Shown here one piece after another: positions 18,185-26,323 of a DNA stretch of 64,000 bases. Position 1 is the first letter of the stretch; every line of letters starts with the position of its first letter. The notes under the pieces are model-generated. The model was given only the letters and a program-made list of their open reading frames with translations, was not told the DNA's origin and searched no databases. This DNA is from Afipia sp. OHSU_II-C1 (GTDB lineage: Bacteria; Pseudomonadota; Alphaproteobacteria; Rhizobiales; Xanthobacteraceae), in NCBI RefSeq assembly GCF_000497575.1, contig NZ_APJI01000015.1:62001-126000 (forward strand). The letters are read 5' to 3'. Position numbers and translations under genes: made by a program.

Positions 18185-18474
18185 TTATTCCGCATGCAAT
18201 AGCTGATTAGGCCCGGCAACGATATTGAATTCGAGTGTTTACCGCGTTGTTCAGTCATGCAACCCGGGAACAAAAACAACAAGCTCACCGGTCGCTGATC
18301 GCAACGATTGTGCACTGCACGGTGCCCCTTCCTACCCATTTGGCTGGCCGAAAGTCTTATAGGGCCGGGTTTCACGCCGATGTTACCTTGATTGCGAACT
18401 TCTCGCACTTTTTCAGCCGGCGAAAGAGCGGCGCGCGAAGCGAATTTTCAGCAACACGTTTGGGGAGCTTTGAA
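18185..18474. other. Divergent promoter region, NarL regulator / MFS transporter
   Basis: These 290 bases separate two divergent genes. I find no strong inverted repeat. GGGGAG (18462-18467) is the ribosome site of the transporter. An in-frame extension of the transporter upstream to 18235 exists, but lacks a ribosome site and family-like sequence, so I treat it as leader. Confidence 0.5.
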
Positions 18475-20139
18475 ATGGCCACAATGACTACGACCTCGCC
18501 ACGAGCGGGCGGCATGACGAAGGACGAACGTTTCGTCATCTTCGCATCGTCGCTCGGCACCGTCTTCGAGTGGTACGACTTCTATCTTTACGGATCGCTC
18601 GCCGCGATCATCGGCGCGCAGTTCTTCAGCGCCTATCCGCCGGCGACCCGTGACATCTTCGCACTGCTGGCTTTCGCCGCCGGCTTCCTGGTGCGCCCGT
18701 TCGGCGCCATCGTGTTCGGCCGCATCGGCGATCTCGTCGGCCGCAAGTATACCTTCCTTGTCACGATCCTCATCATGGGTCTGTCGACCTTCATCGTCGG
18801 CCTGCTCCCGAACGCTGCCACCATCGGCATCGCGGCTCCGATCATTCTGATCGCCCTGCGCCTGCTGCAGGGCCTTGCGCTCGGCGGCGAGTACGGCGGT
18901 GCGGCGACCTACGTCGCGGAGCATTCGCCTCCCGGCAAGCGCGGCTACTACACTTCGTTCATTCAGACGACCGCGACACTCGGCCTGTTCCTGTCGCTGC
19001 TGGTCATTCTCTTCACCCGCACCATTCTCGGTGAAGCCGACTTCGCGGCATGGGGCTGGCGCATTCCGTTCCTGCTCTCGGTGGTTCTGCTCGGCGTCTC
19101 CGTCATCATCCGGCTGAAGCTGAATGAATCGCCGGTGTTCCAGAAAATGAAGGATGAAGGCAAGGGCTCGAAAGCGCCTTTGACCGAAGCCTTCGGCAAC
19201 TGGAGCAACGCCAAGCTCGTGCTGATCGCGCTGCTCGGCGGCGTGATGGGCCAGGGCGTGGTCTGGTACACGGGCCAGTTCTACGCACTGTTCTTCCTGC
19301 AATCGATTCTGCAGGTCGACGGCTACACCGCGAACCTGCTGATCGCGTGGTCGCTGCTGTTGGGCACCGGCTTCTTCATCGTGTTCGGTGCGCTGTCGGA
19401 CAAGATCGGCCGCAAGCCGATCATCCTCGCCGGCTGTCTGATCGCGGCTCTGACTTTCTTCCCGATCTTCCGTATGATTTCCAGCAACGCCAACCCGCAG
19501 CTGGAAAAGGCCATCGAGACGGTGAAGGTTTCGGTGATCGCAGATCCGAAGGGCTGCGGCGACCTGTTCAATCCGGTCGGCACCCGCGTGTTCACCGCGC
19601 CTTGCGACCTTGCCCGCGACTTCCTCGCGAAGTCCTCGGTCAAGTATGACACCGTTGCAGGTCCTGCCGGCTCGCCGGTGAAGATCTCGATCAACGGCAC
19701 CGAAGTGCCTTACACCAAGCCGGCGGATTCGAATGCCAGTGCGACGGCTGCCCTTCAGGCGGCAGGTTATCCGAAGCGCGGCGCCAACCCGACGCTCGCG
19801 AAGATGTCGCATCCGTTCGACATCTTCAAACCGCAGGTGGCCGCGATCATCGGACTGCTGTTCATCCTCGTGATCTACGTCACCATGGTGTACGGCCCGA
19901 TCGCCGCGATGCTGGTCGAACTGTTCCCGACCAAGATCCGCTACACCTCGATGTCGCTGCCCTACCATATCGGCAACGGCTGGTTCGGCGGTCTGTTGCC
20001 CGCGACGTCATTCGCGATCGTGGCATCGACCGGCGATATCTATGCGGGCCTCTGGTATCCGGTGATCTTCGCCTTGATCACCGTGGTGATCGGCTTCTTC
20101 TTCCTGCCGGAAACCAAGGACGTCGATATCAGCAAGTAA
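18475..20139 (+). CDS. MFS transporter, metabolite:H+ symporter (MHS) type
   Basis: A 554-residue inner-membrane transporter with about 12 helices. The start of helix 1, GTVFEWYDFYLYGSLA, and the loop motifs GRIGDLVGRKYTF and GGEYGGAATYVAEHSPPGKRG are hallmarks of the MHS family (KgtP, ProP, ShiA). Between about residues 335 and 445 it carries an unusual non-membrane insert with two Cys in the patterns GCGDLF and APCDLA, then FKPQVAAIIG resumes the membrane part. The substrate is likely an organic acid or similar metabolite. Its position beside the CrbR-like regulator suggests control by that system. ATG 18475 follows GGGGAG. Confidence 0.9.
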   Translation: MATMTTTSPRAGGMTKDERFVIFASSLGTVFEWYDFYLYGSLAAIIGAQFFSAYPPATRDIFALLAFAAGFLVRPFGAIVFGRIGDLVGRKYTFLVTILIMGLSTFIVGLLPNAATIGIAAPIILIALRLLQGLALGGEYGGAATYVAEHSPPGKRGYYTSFIQTTATLGLFLSLLVILFTRTILGEADFAAWGWRIPFLLSVVLLGVSVIIRLKLNESPVFQKMKDEGKGSKAPLTEAFGNWSNAKLVLIALLGGVMGQGVVWYTGQFYALFFLQSILQVDGYTANLLIAWSLLLGTGFFIVFGALSDKIGRKPIILAGCLIAALTFFPIFRMISSNANPQLEKAIETVKVSVIADPKGCGDLFNPVGTRVFTAPCDLARDFLAKSSVKYDTVAGPAGSPVKISINGTEVPYTKPADSNASATAALQAAGYPKRGANPTLAKMSHPFDIFKPQVAAIIGLLFILVIYVTMVYGPIAAMLVELFPTKIRYTSMSLPYHIGNGWFGGLLPATSFAIVASTGDIYAGLWYPVIFALITVVIGFFFLPETKDVDISK

Positions 20140-20150
20140 CGATTGAAGGC

Positions 20151-20217
20151 CAGGCGGATCGCTCCGCCTGACCTTTCAAACACAACGGCCGCGGATCGCT
20201 CCGCGGCCGCTTTTTTT
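20151..20217 (+). terminator. Two tandem hairpins with shared core; the second a rho-independent terminator
   Basis: The first palindrome, CAGGCGGA-TCGC-TCCGCCTG (20151-20170), and the second, CGGCCGCGGA-TCGC-TCCGCGGCCG (20186-20209), share the loop and its flanks. The second is followed by seven T (20211-20217), a classical terminator for the MFS gene. Confidence 0.88.
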
Positions 20218-20245
20218 GCGCCATTGAATTTCAGATTTTGAAATC

Positions 20246-20830
20246 TCAGATTTTCTCGGACAGCTTTTTCTGCATGCGGTTCGCCATATCGATCAGCCGC
20301 TCCCAGACCCGCTCGATCAGCGCCATCAGCTTTTCGTGCTCCGGCGGCAATTGCAGTTCGATCTTTCCGTCAGGCGACGGCTTGCTGCCGGGCGCAGCCT
20401 GTGCGCTTTTCTTCGAATCTTCCTTGGCCAGCGGCGCATCGGTCTTGCCGCTGACCGTATCGCGCTGGGCCAGTTGCTCGCGCAGCTTCTTGTTGTCGGC
20501 CTGAAGCCGGCCGATCTCGGTATCGAGCGCGGCACGCTCGTCCGGCACCAGCCGGCAGGTCCAGCCGCTCTTGTTGGTGCAGATCGACACCACGCCGTTG
20601 CGGGTATCGAGCCGCAGGAATCCGTCGGTGACAGGTGACAGCGTGAAACGGCCGTTTTCGGTCTCGGGCATCGCCTGCGCACGCGCCTCGTGGCCAGTCA
20701 TCACCGCCGCCGCCAACACCATCGCGGCAAGCCCCGTTCGGCGGAGCGCCGCCGATGATGTCTCGACTACGATACCGGCTGACCCCATGGGCTCCTCATC
20801 GCGGCCAACGTCTGCCTTGCCCTCAAACAT
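20246..20830 (-). CDS. Exported protein of unknown function with coiled-coil segment
   Basis: A 194-residue protein. A hydrophobic segment at about residues 33-45 followed by HEARAQA looks like a signal peptide preceded by an unusually long cytoplasmic lead. The mature part begins with a small beta domain (GRFTLSPVTDGFLRLDTRNG, CTNKSGWTC with two Cys), then a coiled coil (RAALDTEIGRLQADNKKLRE), a charged linker and a C-terminal amphipathic helix (EKLMALIERVWERLIDMANR). The ATG at 20830 overlaps the stop of the upstream isomerase-like gene by eight bases, so translation is probably coupled. I know the pattern from related genomes but no function. Confidence 0.65.
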   Translation of the reverse strand: MFEGKADVGRDEEPMGSAGIVVETSSAALRRTGLAAMVLAAAVMTGHEARAQAMPETENGRFTLSPVTDGFLRLDTRNGVVSICTNKSGWTCRLVPDERAALDTEIGRLQADNKKLREQLAQRDTVSGKTDAPLAKEDSKKSAQAAPGSKPSPDGKIELQLPPEHEKLMALIERVWERLIDMANRMQKKLSEKI

Positions 20831-21446
20831 CAGAGGTGTAGGCCTTGCGGCCTGATTTCAACGCATCGGCCAGCAATTCGATCCGGTCCTGTCCCCAGAA
20901 AACCTCGCCATCGAGCACCCAGCAGGGCGAGCCGAAGACACCGGACGCAATCGCATCCTGGCGGTTCTGCTCATAGGCCGCGCCGATCTCGGCTGAGGTC
21001 GCCTCAGCGGCAAGCCTTGCACCCGGCAGACCGGCCTCATCGGCCAGCCGCGTCACTGTGGCCGGATCTGCAAGATCGAGTTCCTGCTCCCAGAGACCGG
21101 CAAAAGCGCGGCGCATGAACGGCTCGGGATTAAGTCCTGCAACCGCTGCGGCAACAGCCACTCCATCGGCAAGCCGCGGGTCGCCCGGAAAAAACCGCGG
21201 CTTCAAATTGAACTTCAGACCGCGCTTGTCGCGCCAGCGCTGCAGTTCCATCATCCGATAACGCTGCCGCGCCGGGTGACGTTTCGCCAGCGGCAGGCCG
21301 CCGGTCTCGGAGAAGACATCGGTCAGGAGAACCGGCTTGTAGTTGACCTTCAGCCGTTGCGCGGCGGCAAGATCCTCAAAAAGCGCATGTCCGATGTAAG
21401 CCCATGGCGACTGCAGCGAAAAATAGTAGTCAATCTGGCGCGCCAT
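20823..21446 (-). CDS. DsbA-fold 2-hydroxychromene-2-carboxylate isomerase-like protein
   Basis: A 207-residue kappa-GST/DsbA-fold protein. The N-terminal strand and loop YYFSLQSPWAYIGH places Ser where kappa-class glutathione enzymes hold the thiol activator, and GVFGSPCWVLDGEVFWGQDR is the characteristic cis-Pro region. HCCA isomerases use glutathione in naphthalene and aromatic breakdown, but no aromatic genes are nearby, so the true substrate is open. A GGAGG site lies four bases before the ATG. It overlaps the downstream exported protein gene. Confidence 0.87.
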   Translation of the reverse strand: MARQIDYYFSLQSPWAYIGHALFEDLAAAQRLKVNYKPVLLTDVFSETGGLPLAKRHPARQRYRMMELQRWRDKRGLKFNLKPRFFPGDPRLADGVAVAAAVAGLNPEPFMRRAFAGLWEQELDLADPATVTRLADEAGLPGARLAAEATSAEIGAAYEQNRQDAIASGVFGSPCWVLDGEVFWGQDRIELLADALKSGRKAYTSDV

Positions 21447-21625
21447 CGATCCTCCGGCAGCACGATTTCAGGAGACTTCGGTCTTATCATAACCGGGCCG
21501 AACGGCATCCGAAGACGCGACATTGTGTGTCATGGTTATCGCAGTGCGGCGAGTGCGCGCAGCGGCCGGATTTTTTCTCCGATTTCGTAAGTTATTTCAA
21601 AGCGATACATGTCAATCAGGCAATC

Positions 21626-21654
21626 TTGACTTGACCGTAGGCCGTCAGTATGGT
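21626..21654 (+). promoter_or_regulatory. Sigma-70-type promoter before the F0 ATP synthase operon
   Basis: TTGACT (21626-21631), a 17-base spacer, and TATGGT (21649-21654) give a well-spaced housekeeping promoter about 70 bases before atpI. It is the best promoter match in the window. The rest of the gap 21447-21722 shows no other feature. Confidence 0.6.
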
Positions 21655-21722
21655 CCGCGCGGTTTTCGTGGGTGGCGGGGCGTTTTTCTGAAATCGCGCG
21701 GCGGGGCGTGGGTGTCGACATC

Positions 21723-22103
21723 ATGGTGGGCGCACACAACAAAGGTCGCGGCGACAATGGACGAGACAAACCGTCGGCCGAAGAAACTGCGCTCTCCGCA
21801 AGGCTCGCACGTCTGAATCATCGGCTTTCCGAAGTCCGGAACGGCCGCAAGAACCAGACAGATCAGTCGGGAAGCGGGGCAGCCTCCGCCAACGCGTCAG
21901 CGATGGCAAAGGGGTTTCGCCTCTCCTCCGAATTGATCGCAGGTGTCCTTGTCGGAGCGGTCATCGGCTGGGGCATCGACCGTCTGTTTTCGACGTCCCC
22001 TTGGGGTCTGATCGTGTTTTTTCTGCTCGGCTTCACTGCCGGCGTGATTAACGTGATGCGGGCAGCCGGCGTTGCCAACCGCGATGCGTCCGACCGCTCC
22101 TGA
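21723..22103 (+). CDS. atpI: ATP synthase protein I
   Basis: A 126-residue protein with a charged N-terminal third and two C-terminal membrane helices (about 66-85 and 95-113: ELIAGVLVGAVIGWGIDRLF and GLIVFFLLGFTAGVINVMRA). This is the AtpI/AtpZ pattern; AtpI helps assemble the c-ring and may move magnesium. It heads atpI-atpB-atpE-atpF'-atpF on the plus strand. The start at 21723 is the first ATG that leaves a family-like length; no strong ribosome site is seen, so the start is the uncertain part. Confidence 0.88.
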   Translation: MVGAHNKGRGDNGRDKPSAEETALSARLARLNHRLSEVRNGRKNQTDQSGSGAASANASAMAKGFRLSSELIAGVLVGAVIGWGIDRLFSTSPWGLIVFFLLGFTAGVINVMRAAGVANRDASDRS

Positions 22104-22205
22104 CAGGTCCCGCGACCGGTCCTTGGGAATCGCCTGGAATTTCAAGCCAGCTCTCTGGCGGGTATGACTGTCCGGCTTGCCGGCAAAGATGAAAGACGAA
22201 CGTGG

Positions 22206-22955
22206 ATGGCCGATCCGATCCATCAATTTGAGATCCACAAGATCTTCTCGCTGGGCCACATCGGTGGTCAGGAGATCGCTTTCACCAACTCCTCCGCCTA
22301 CATGTTCGGCGCGGTCGCAGTCGTTTCGCTGCTGATGATCGGCGGCAGCGCCGCGCGCGCCCTCGTTCCGGGCCGCTTCCAGTCTGTTGCCGAACTATCC
22401 TACGAATTCGTCGGCAACACTCTGAGAGAAAGCGTCGGCGACGAAGGCATGAAGTTCTTCCCGTTCGTGTTCTCGCTGTTCATGTTCATCCTGACTGCGA
22501 ACATGATCGGCATCATTCCCTACACCTTCACCGTCACCAGCCATCTCATCGTGACCGTGGCGCTGGCGCTGATGGTGTTCCTGACCGTGCTGCTCTACGG
22601 GCTGTATAAGAACGGCTTGAAGTTCTTCAAGCTGTTCGTCCCGTCAGGCATTCCGCTTTATATCCTGCCGCTCATCATGGTGATCGAGGTGATCTCGTTC
22701 CTGTCGCGGCCGGTGTCCCACTCCGTGCGTCTGTTCGCGAACATGCTGGCAGGTCACATCACCCTCAAGGTGTTTGCGGGATTCGTAACGTCGCTGAGCG
22801 CGCTCGGCGCTGTGGGCATTTTCGGTTCGATATTGCCGCTGGCGATGACGACCGCGCTCACCGGCCTCGAAATTCTCGTGGCTTTCCTGCAGGCCTACGT
22901 CTTCACCATCCTGACCTGCATCTACCTCAACGACGCACTTCATCCCGGACACTGA
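22206..22955 (+). CDS. atpB: ATP synthase F0 subunit a
   Basis: This 249-residue membrane protein forms the proton half-channels next to the c-ring. The key stretch [13 protein letters not shown] contains the essential Arg of the a subunit; [15 protein letters not shown] precedes it and [21 protein letters not shown] closes the protein. Five to six helices are evident. The start [13 protein letters not shown] at 22206 agrees with other alphaproteobacterial AtpB proteins; the frame upstream to 22164 is leader. It is followed by atpE after 62 bases. Confidence 0.96.
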   Translation: MADPIHQFEIHKIFSLGHIGGQEIAFTNSSAYMFGAVAVVSLLMIGGSAARALVPGRFQSVAELSYEFVGNTLRESVGDEGMKFFPFVFSLFMFILTANMIGIIPYTFTVTSHLIVTVALALMVFLTVLLYGLYKNGLKFFKLFVPSGIPLYILPLIMVIEVISFLSRPVSHSVRLFANMLAGHITLKVFAGFVTSLSALGAVGIFGSILPLAMTTALTGLEILVAFLQAYVFTILTCIYLNDALHPGH

Positions 22956-23017
22956 CCTCGGACACTGGCCGGATTTCACTTATCCACTGACACCAACATC
23001 CCAGAAGGAGTTTCACT

Positions 23018-23245
23018 ATGGATCCAGTTGCAGCAAAGTACATCGGCGCCGGCATCGCTTGTCTCGGCATGGGCGGCGCAGGTATCGGCGTCGGCATGAT
23101 CTTCAGCCAGTTCCTCAACGGAGCGCTTCGCAACCCGTCGGCTTCGCAGGGCCAGTTCGCAAACCTGATCTTCGGCTTCGCCGTGACGGAAGCGCTCGGC
23201 ATCTTCTCGCTGCTGATCGCGCTGCTGCTGCTGTTCGCCGTCTAA
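23018..23245 (+). CDS. atpE: ATP synthase F0 subunit c
   Basis: A 75-residue hairpin of two membrane helices. Helix 1 carries the glycine-rich packing motif [17 protein letters not shown]; the polar loop is RNPSA; helix 2 carries the proton-binding Glu58 in AVTEALGIF. The ribosome site GAAGGAG just upstream is the strongest in the operon, as expected for a subunit needed in ten or more copies. No sodium-binding residues are evident, so the ring is proton-driven. Confidence 0.97.
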   Translation: MDPVAAKYIGAGIACLGMGGAGIGVGMIFSQFLNGALRNPSASQGQFANLIFGFAVTEALGIFSLLIALLLLFAV

Positions 23246-23311
23246 GTCAGACCGGATGATGCGTTTGCCGCGGCCTCATTGAGCCGCGGCTGACGCCAAC
23301 AGGAGACGCTC

Positions 23312-23869
23312 ATGGCGACGGGTCAGGGCACTGCAAAGGGCACGACCGCCCACACCGAGGCAGACGGTCATGGCAAGGCGGGTTTCCCGCCTTTCCAGAA
23401 GGAGACGTTTGCCTCGCAGCTGGTGTCGTTCGCGATCGCCTTTGCGCTGCTTTACTTCATCGTGTCGAAGTTCGCGCTTCCGCGCGTCGGCGGCATCATA
23501 GCGAACCGCGAAGGCGTGATCGAAAACGATCTGGCCGAGGCGCAGAAGCTGAAGGACGAATCCGATCAGGCTCTCAAGGCCTATGAGACCGAGCTTGCCG
23601 ATGCGCGGGCGCGGGCTCAGGCGATCGGTTCGGAAACGCGCGACAAGCTGAACGCACAGGCCGAAAGCGACCGCAAGGCGCTGGAAACCAGCCTTGCGAC
23701 CAAGCTTGCCGATGCCGAGAAGACCATTGCCTCAACGCGCGCAACCGCGATGGGCAATGTTAGCTCGATCGCATCCGATGCGGCGACTGCCATCGTTCAG
23801 CGTCTCACCGGCGTTGCGCCCGACAGCAAGGCTGTCGAAAGCGCCGTCGATGCGTCCTTGAAGGGATAA
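23312..23869 (+). CDS. atpF': ATP synthase F0 subunit b'
   Basis: A 185-residue peripheral-stalk subunit. A charged N-terminus rich in His and Thr precedes one membrane helix (about 32-53: [21 protein letters not shown]), the [18 protein letters not shown] motif and a long coiled coil. Photosynthetic and related alphaproteobacteria have two different b-type subunits, which pair as a heterodimer. It lies five bases before the second b gene. Confidence 0.94.
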   Translation: MATGQGTAKGTTAHTEADGHGKAGFPPFQKETFASQLVSFAIAFALLYFIVSKFALPRVGGIIANREGVIENDLAEAQKLKDESDQALKAYETELADARARAQAIGSETRDKLNAQAESDRKALETSLATKLADAEKTIASTRATAMGNVSSIASDAATAIVQRLTGVAPDSKAVESAVDASLKG

Positions 23870-23874
23870 CGACG

Positions 23875-24357
23875 ATGTTCCAAGCAGAATTCTGGGTTGC
23901 CGTCGCTTTCGTCATCCTGATGGGTGTGTTCGGCTATTTCGGCGTTCACCGCACGATCCTGCAAGCGCTGGATCATCGCCGCGATCGCATCCAGAAAGAA
24001 CTCGATGACGCCCGCCGCCTCAAGGAAGAGGCCAACAAGCTGGTCGCCGAATATCGCGCCCGCCGCGCCAGCGCCGAGCGTGAGGCACAGGATATCGTTG
24101 CCAACGCCAAGGCCGATGCCGAGCGCATCGCGGCCGAAGCCAAGGCGAAGATGGAAGATTTTGTCGCCCGCCGCACCAAGACCGCGGAGAACAAGATCGC
24201 CCAGGCCGAAAGCCAGGCCATCGCGGATGTCCGCGCTGCCGCGGCCGAAGCCGCTGTCAGCGCCGCCTCGTCGATCATGACGCAGTCGGTGAAGGGCCAG
24301 GTCGCCAGCGACCTGATCGCCAAGGGCATTCAGGACGTCCGCAGCAAGCTGAACTAA
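23875..24357 (+). CDS. atpF: ATP synthase F0 subunit b
   Basis: The 160-residue partner of b'. One N-terminal membrane helix ([18 protein letters not shown]) is followed by [20 protein letters not shown] and a long alanine- and charge-rich coiled coil that reaches the F1 delta subunit. It is the last gene of the F0 operon, followed by a bidirectional terminator. The F1 genes (atpHAGDC) are not in the window, which is normal for alphaproteobacteria. Confidence 0.95.
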   Translation: MFQAEFWVAVAFVILMGVFGYFGVHRTILQALDHRRDRIQKELDDARRLKEEANKLVAEYRARRASAEREAQDIVANAKADAERIAAEAKAKMEDFVARRTKTAENKIAQAESQAIADVRAAAAEAAVSAASSIMTQSVKGQVASDLIAKGIQDVRSKLN

Positions 24358-24372
24358 GCGCTCACATCATCA

Positions 24373-24408
24373 AAAAAGCCGGCCTCGTTGATTCGAGGCC
24401 GGCTTTTT
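24373..24408. terminator. Bidirectional terminator between atpF and a lipoprotein gene
   Basis: A stem of about 15 base pairs, AAAAAGCCGGCCTCG with its complement, and loop TTGATT, has an A run on the left and a T run on the right, so it can end both the atp operon and the convergent gene. Confidence 0.9.
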
Positions 24409-24430
24409 CTTTAGGCGTGAATGATGCGTG

Positions 24431-25108
24431 CTATTTCTTGCGCTTGCGCGCCGCAGGTTCTGGCTTGAGCGCCGCGGGATCGAAGCCGACATAGAAAATG
24501 TACTTGTCGTTCGCCGCCTCGGTGGGCGTCGGATAGACAAGGTCCTCAGCAACGATACTGAACTCGGTGTTGTCCCCCTCGAGCGCCACCGAGGTGCGGA
24601 ACGCCTTGGTGACAATGACTTTCTCCGGTGCGCCCTCCTGCACGAGCGCAACGCGCATCGGCACATCGACGGTCGGCGGCGCCCCCGCGGGGCCGGTGAT
24701 GATCCGGCCCATCACGCCGATTCGCGCGGTGATCTGGCCGCCCTGCAGATTGCAGTCGCGCGCGGTGCGCGTGATCGACCCCTGATAGCGCAGATCGTTG
24801 CCGGAAGCCGGTTTGCCCGGCGTCCCGACCGCAAGCGTGGACGCACCAAAACGGATCGCAACGCTTGGACAGGATAGATCGCTGTTCTCGGTCGCCTGTG
24901 ACGACGGCGTGGCCGACGTGGTGGCCTCCTGCGATTTCGAGCCGAACAGCTGGCTGAACTTGCTGCCGATGGAGGAAGAGCCGCTGGATGAACTGCCGGA
25001 TGAACCGCCGAACATGCTGCCGCCACCGCAGCCCGATAACGCCGTTGTCGCTGCCACAGCCAGCACAGCCATTGCCGCGCACTTCAAACGCCTGTCACCC
25101 GCCATCAT
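24431..25108 (-). CDS. Lipoprotein of unknown function
   Basis: A 225-residue protein with a lipoprotein signal peptide: TTALSGC at about residues 21-27 provides the lipobox Cys. A Gly/Ser-rich linker follows (about 28-55), then a beta-rich domain with one Cys pair (LSCPSVAIRFG and ARDCNLQGGQ) and a basic C-terminus (ARKRKK). Similar lipoproteins are common in Rhizobiales, but I know no function. ATG 25108 and ATG 25105 are equally placed after GGAAG. It converges on the atp operon. Confidence 0.75.
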   Translation of the reverse strand: MMAGDRRLKCAAMAVLAVAATTALSGCGGGSMFGGSSGSSSSGSSSIGSKFSQLFGSKSQEATTSATPSSQATENSDLSCPSVAIRFGASTLAVGTPGKPASGNDLRYQGSITRTARDCNLQGGQITARIGVMGRIITGPAGAPPTVDVPMRVALVQEGAPEKVIVTKAFRTSVALEGDNTEFSIVAEDLVYPTPTEAANDKYIFYVGFDPAALKPEPAARKRKK

Positions 25109-25223
25109 TGCTTCCAGTCGGCCCCGAGGATCGTAAAGGTTCGGAAAAGGAAAGGATCAGACGGCCTTATAGCAGGGCAAAGACGGCGAACCAAAGGCGC
25201 AAGACAGTCCACAAACGGGCTGG

Positions 25224-25811
25224 TTAACCGCGGAAATCCTCATCTAACAGGCCGTACAGATAATGGTCCTGCCAGACCCCGTTGATGCACAGGTAGCGCC
25301 GCGCCAGGCCCTCGCGGGCGAAGCCGCACTTCTCCAGCACCCGGATCGAGGACTGGTTGGTGGGGATGCAGGCGGCCTCGATGCGATGCAGATTGAGTTC
25401 ACCGAACAGGGTCGGCAGCAAGATCCGCAATGCCCCGGTCATATAGCCCTTGCCGGCATACGGCTGCCCCACCCAGTAGCCGAGTGTTCCCGCCTGCACG
25501 ATGCCGCGCCGCACATTGGCCAACGTCACGCCGCCGAGGAGCACACCATCGCTCTCGCGAAACACCAGGAACGGATAGGCCCTGTCCTCGGCAATATCCT
25601 CGGCGTAGCGGCGGAGCCGGCGGCGGAATCCCGAGCGCGTCAGGTCATCGGATGGCCAGATCGGCTCCCACGGCGTCAGGAACAGCCGGCTCATCTCGCG
25701 CAGTTCGCTCCACTGCACGTAATCCGGCATTTGCGGCGCGCGCAGCAAAAGCCCATGTCCGCGCGGGGCAAGCGCGGGAGCCGTCGACGTTGGCAAGCGA
25801 AACAGGGCCAT
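25224..25811 (-). CDS. GNAT N-acetyltransferase, RimJ-type
   Basis: A 195-residue acetyl-CoA-dependent transferase of the RimJ/RimL group. The fold signs are LRAPQMPDYVQWSELRE, FRESDGVLLGGVTLANV, GYWVGQPYAGKGYMTGAL (acetyl-CoA pyrophosphate loop, Q-x2-x-GKGYM) and RIEAACIPTNQSSIRVLEKCGF. The usual substrate is the N-terminal alanine of ribosomal proteins, but related enzymes acetylate many amines. ATG 25811 is used; the longer frame to 25868 begins in non-family sequence. It is the last gene of the thrC-M16-DUF454 group. Confidence 0.87.
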   Translation of the reverse strand: MALFRLPTSTAPALAPRGHGLLLRAPQMPDYVQWSELREMSRLFLTPWEPIWPSDDLTRSGFRRRLRRYAEDIAEDRAYPFLVFRESDGVLLGGVTLANVRRGIVQAGTLGYWVGQPYAGKGYMTGALRILLPTLFGELNLHRIEAACIPTNQSSIRVLEKCGFAREGLARRYLCINGVWQDHYLYGLLDEDFRG

Positions 25812-25912
25812 CCAGAACCCTTCCCGTATCCGGATGCTCACTCTGCATCCACGTACCTTTTCTAGCACAGTTTTCCGGCTATTCCGATCCGGCCGGCGGC
25901 GCGATCAAAAAA

Positions 25913-26317
25913 CTACGAGGGCCTCGAAAACACGTAAGCAAGGCCTGTCAGCATCAGTCCGGCGACGGCAAGTGTCAGCGGCAGGCCGGGATCGGCGACG
26001 ATCCAGAACAGGGTGAAGCCCACAATCATCCCGGCAAGCGCCGCCATCTTCGCCCTGTGCGGAATGGCCCCGCGCAAACGCCATTCGCGCAACGTCGGCC
26101 CAAAGCGCTCGTGCTCCAAAAGCCAGGTCTCGAACCTCGGAGAGGACCGGGCGAAACACGCCGCCGCCAGGATCAGGAAAGGCGTTGTCGGCAGCACGGG
26201 CAAAAAGGCGCCGATCACGCCAAGCGCGACGAAGACAAACCCAAGACCGAGGAAGAAGGCCCGTGCAAGACGCGACGAGCGCGGAGCCTTTACAGGATCA
26301 CCGCTCGCGTTCTCCAT
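25913..26317 (-). CDS. YbaN-type DUF454 inner-membrane protein
   Basis: A 134-residue protein with the DUF454 signature [20 protein letters not shown] and [15 protein letters not shown], three to four membrane helices and a short cytoplasmic loop RAKMAALAG. Function is unknown in the family. Six bases separate it from the upstream M16 peptidase stop, so it belongs to that operon. Confidence 0.88.
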   Translation of the reverse strand: MENASGDPVKAPRSSRLARAFFLGLGFVFVALGVIGAFLPVLPTTPFLILAAACFARSSPRFETWLLEHERFGPTLREWRLRGAIPHRAKMAALAGMIVGFTLFWIVADPGLPLTLAVAGLMLTGLAYVFSRPS

Positions 26318-26323
26318 GGCGGC

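Noticed and set aside
18235-18474. N-terminal extension of the MFS transporter
   Set aside because: In frame but without a ribosome site; family proteins start near MATMTTT at 18475, which follows GGGGAG.
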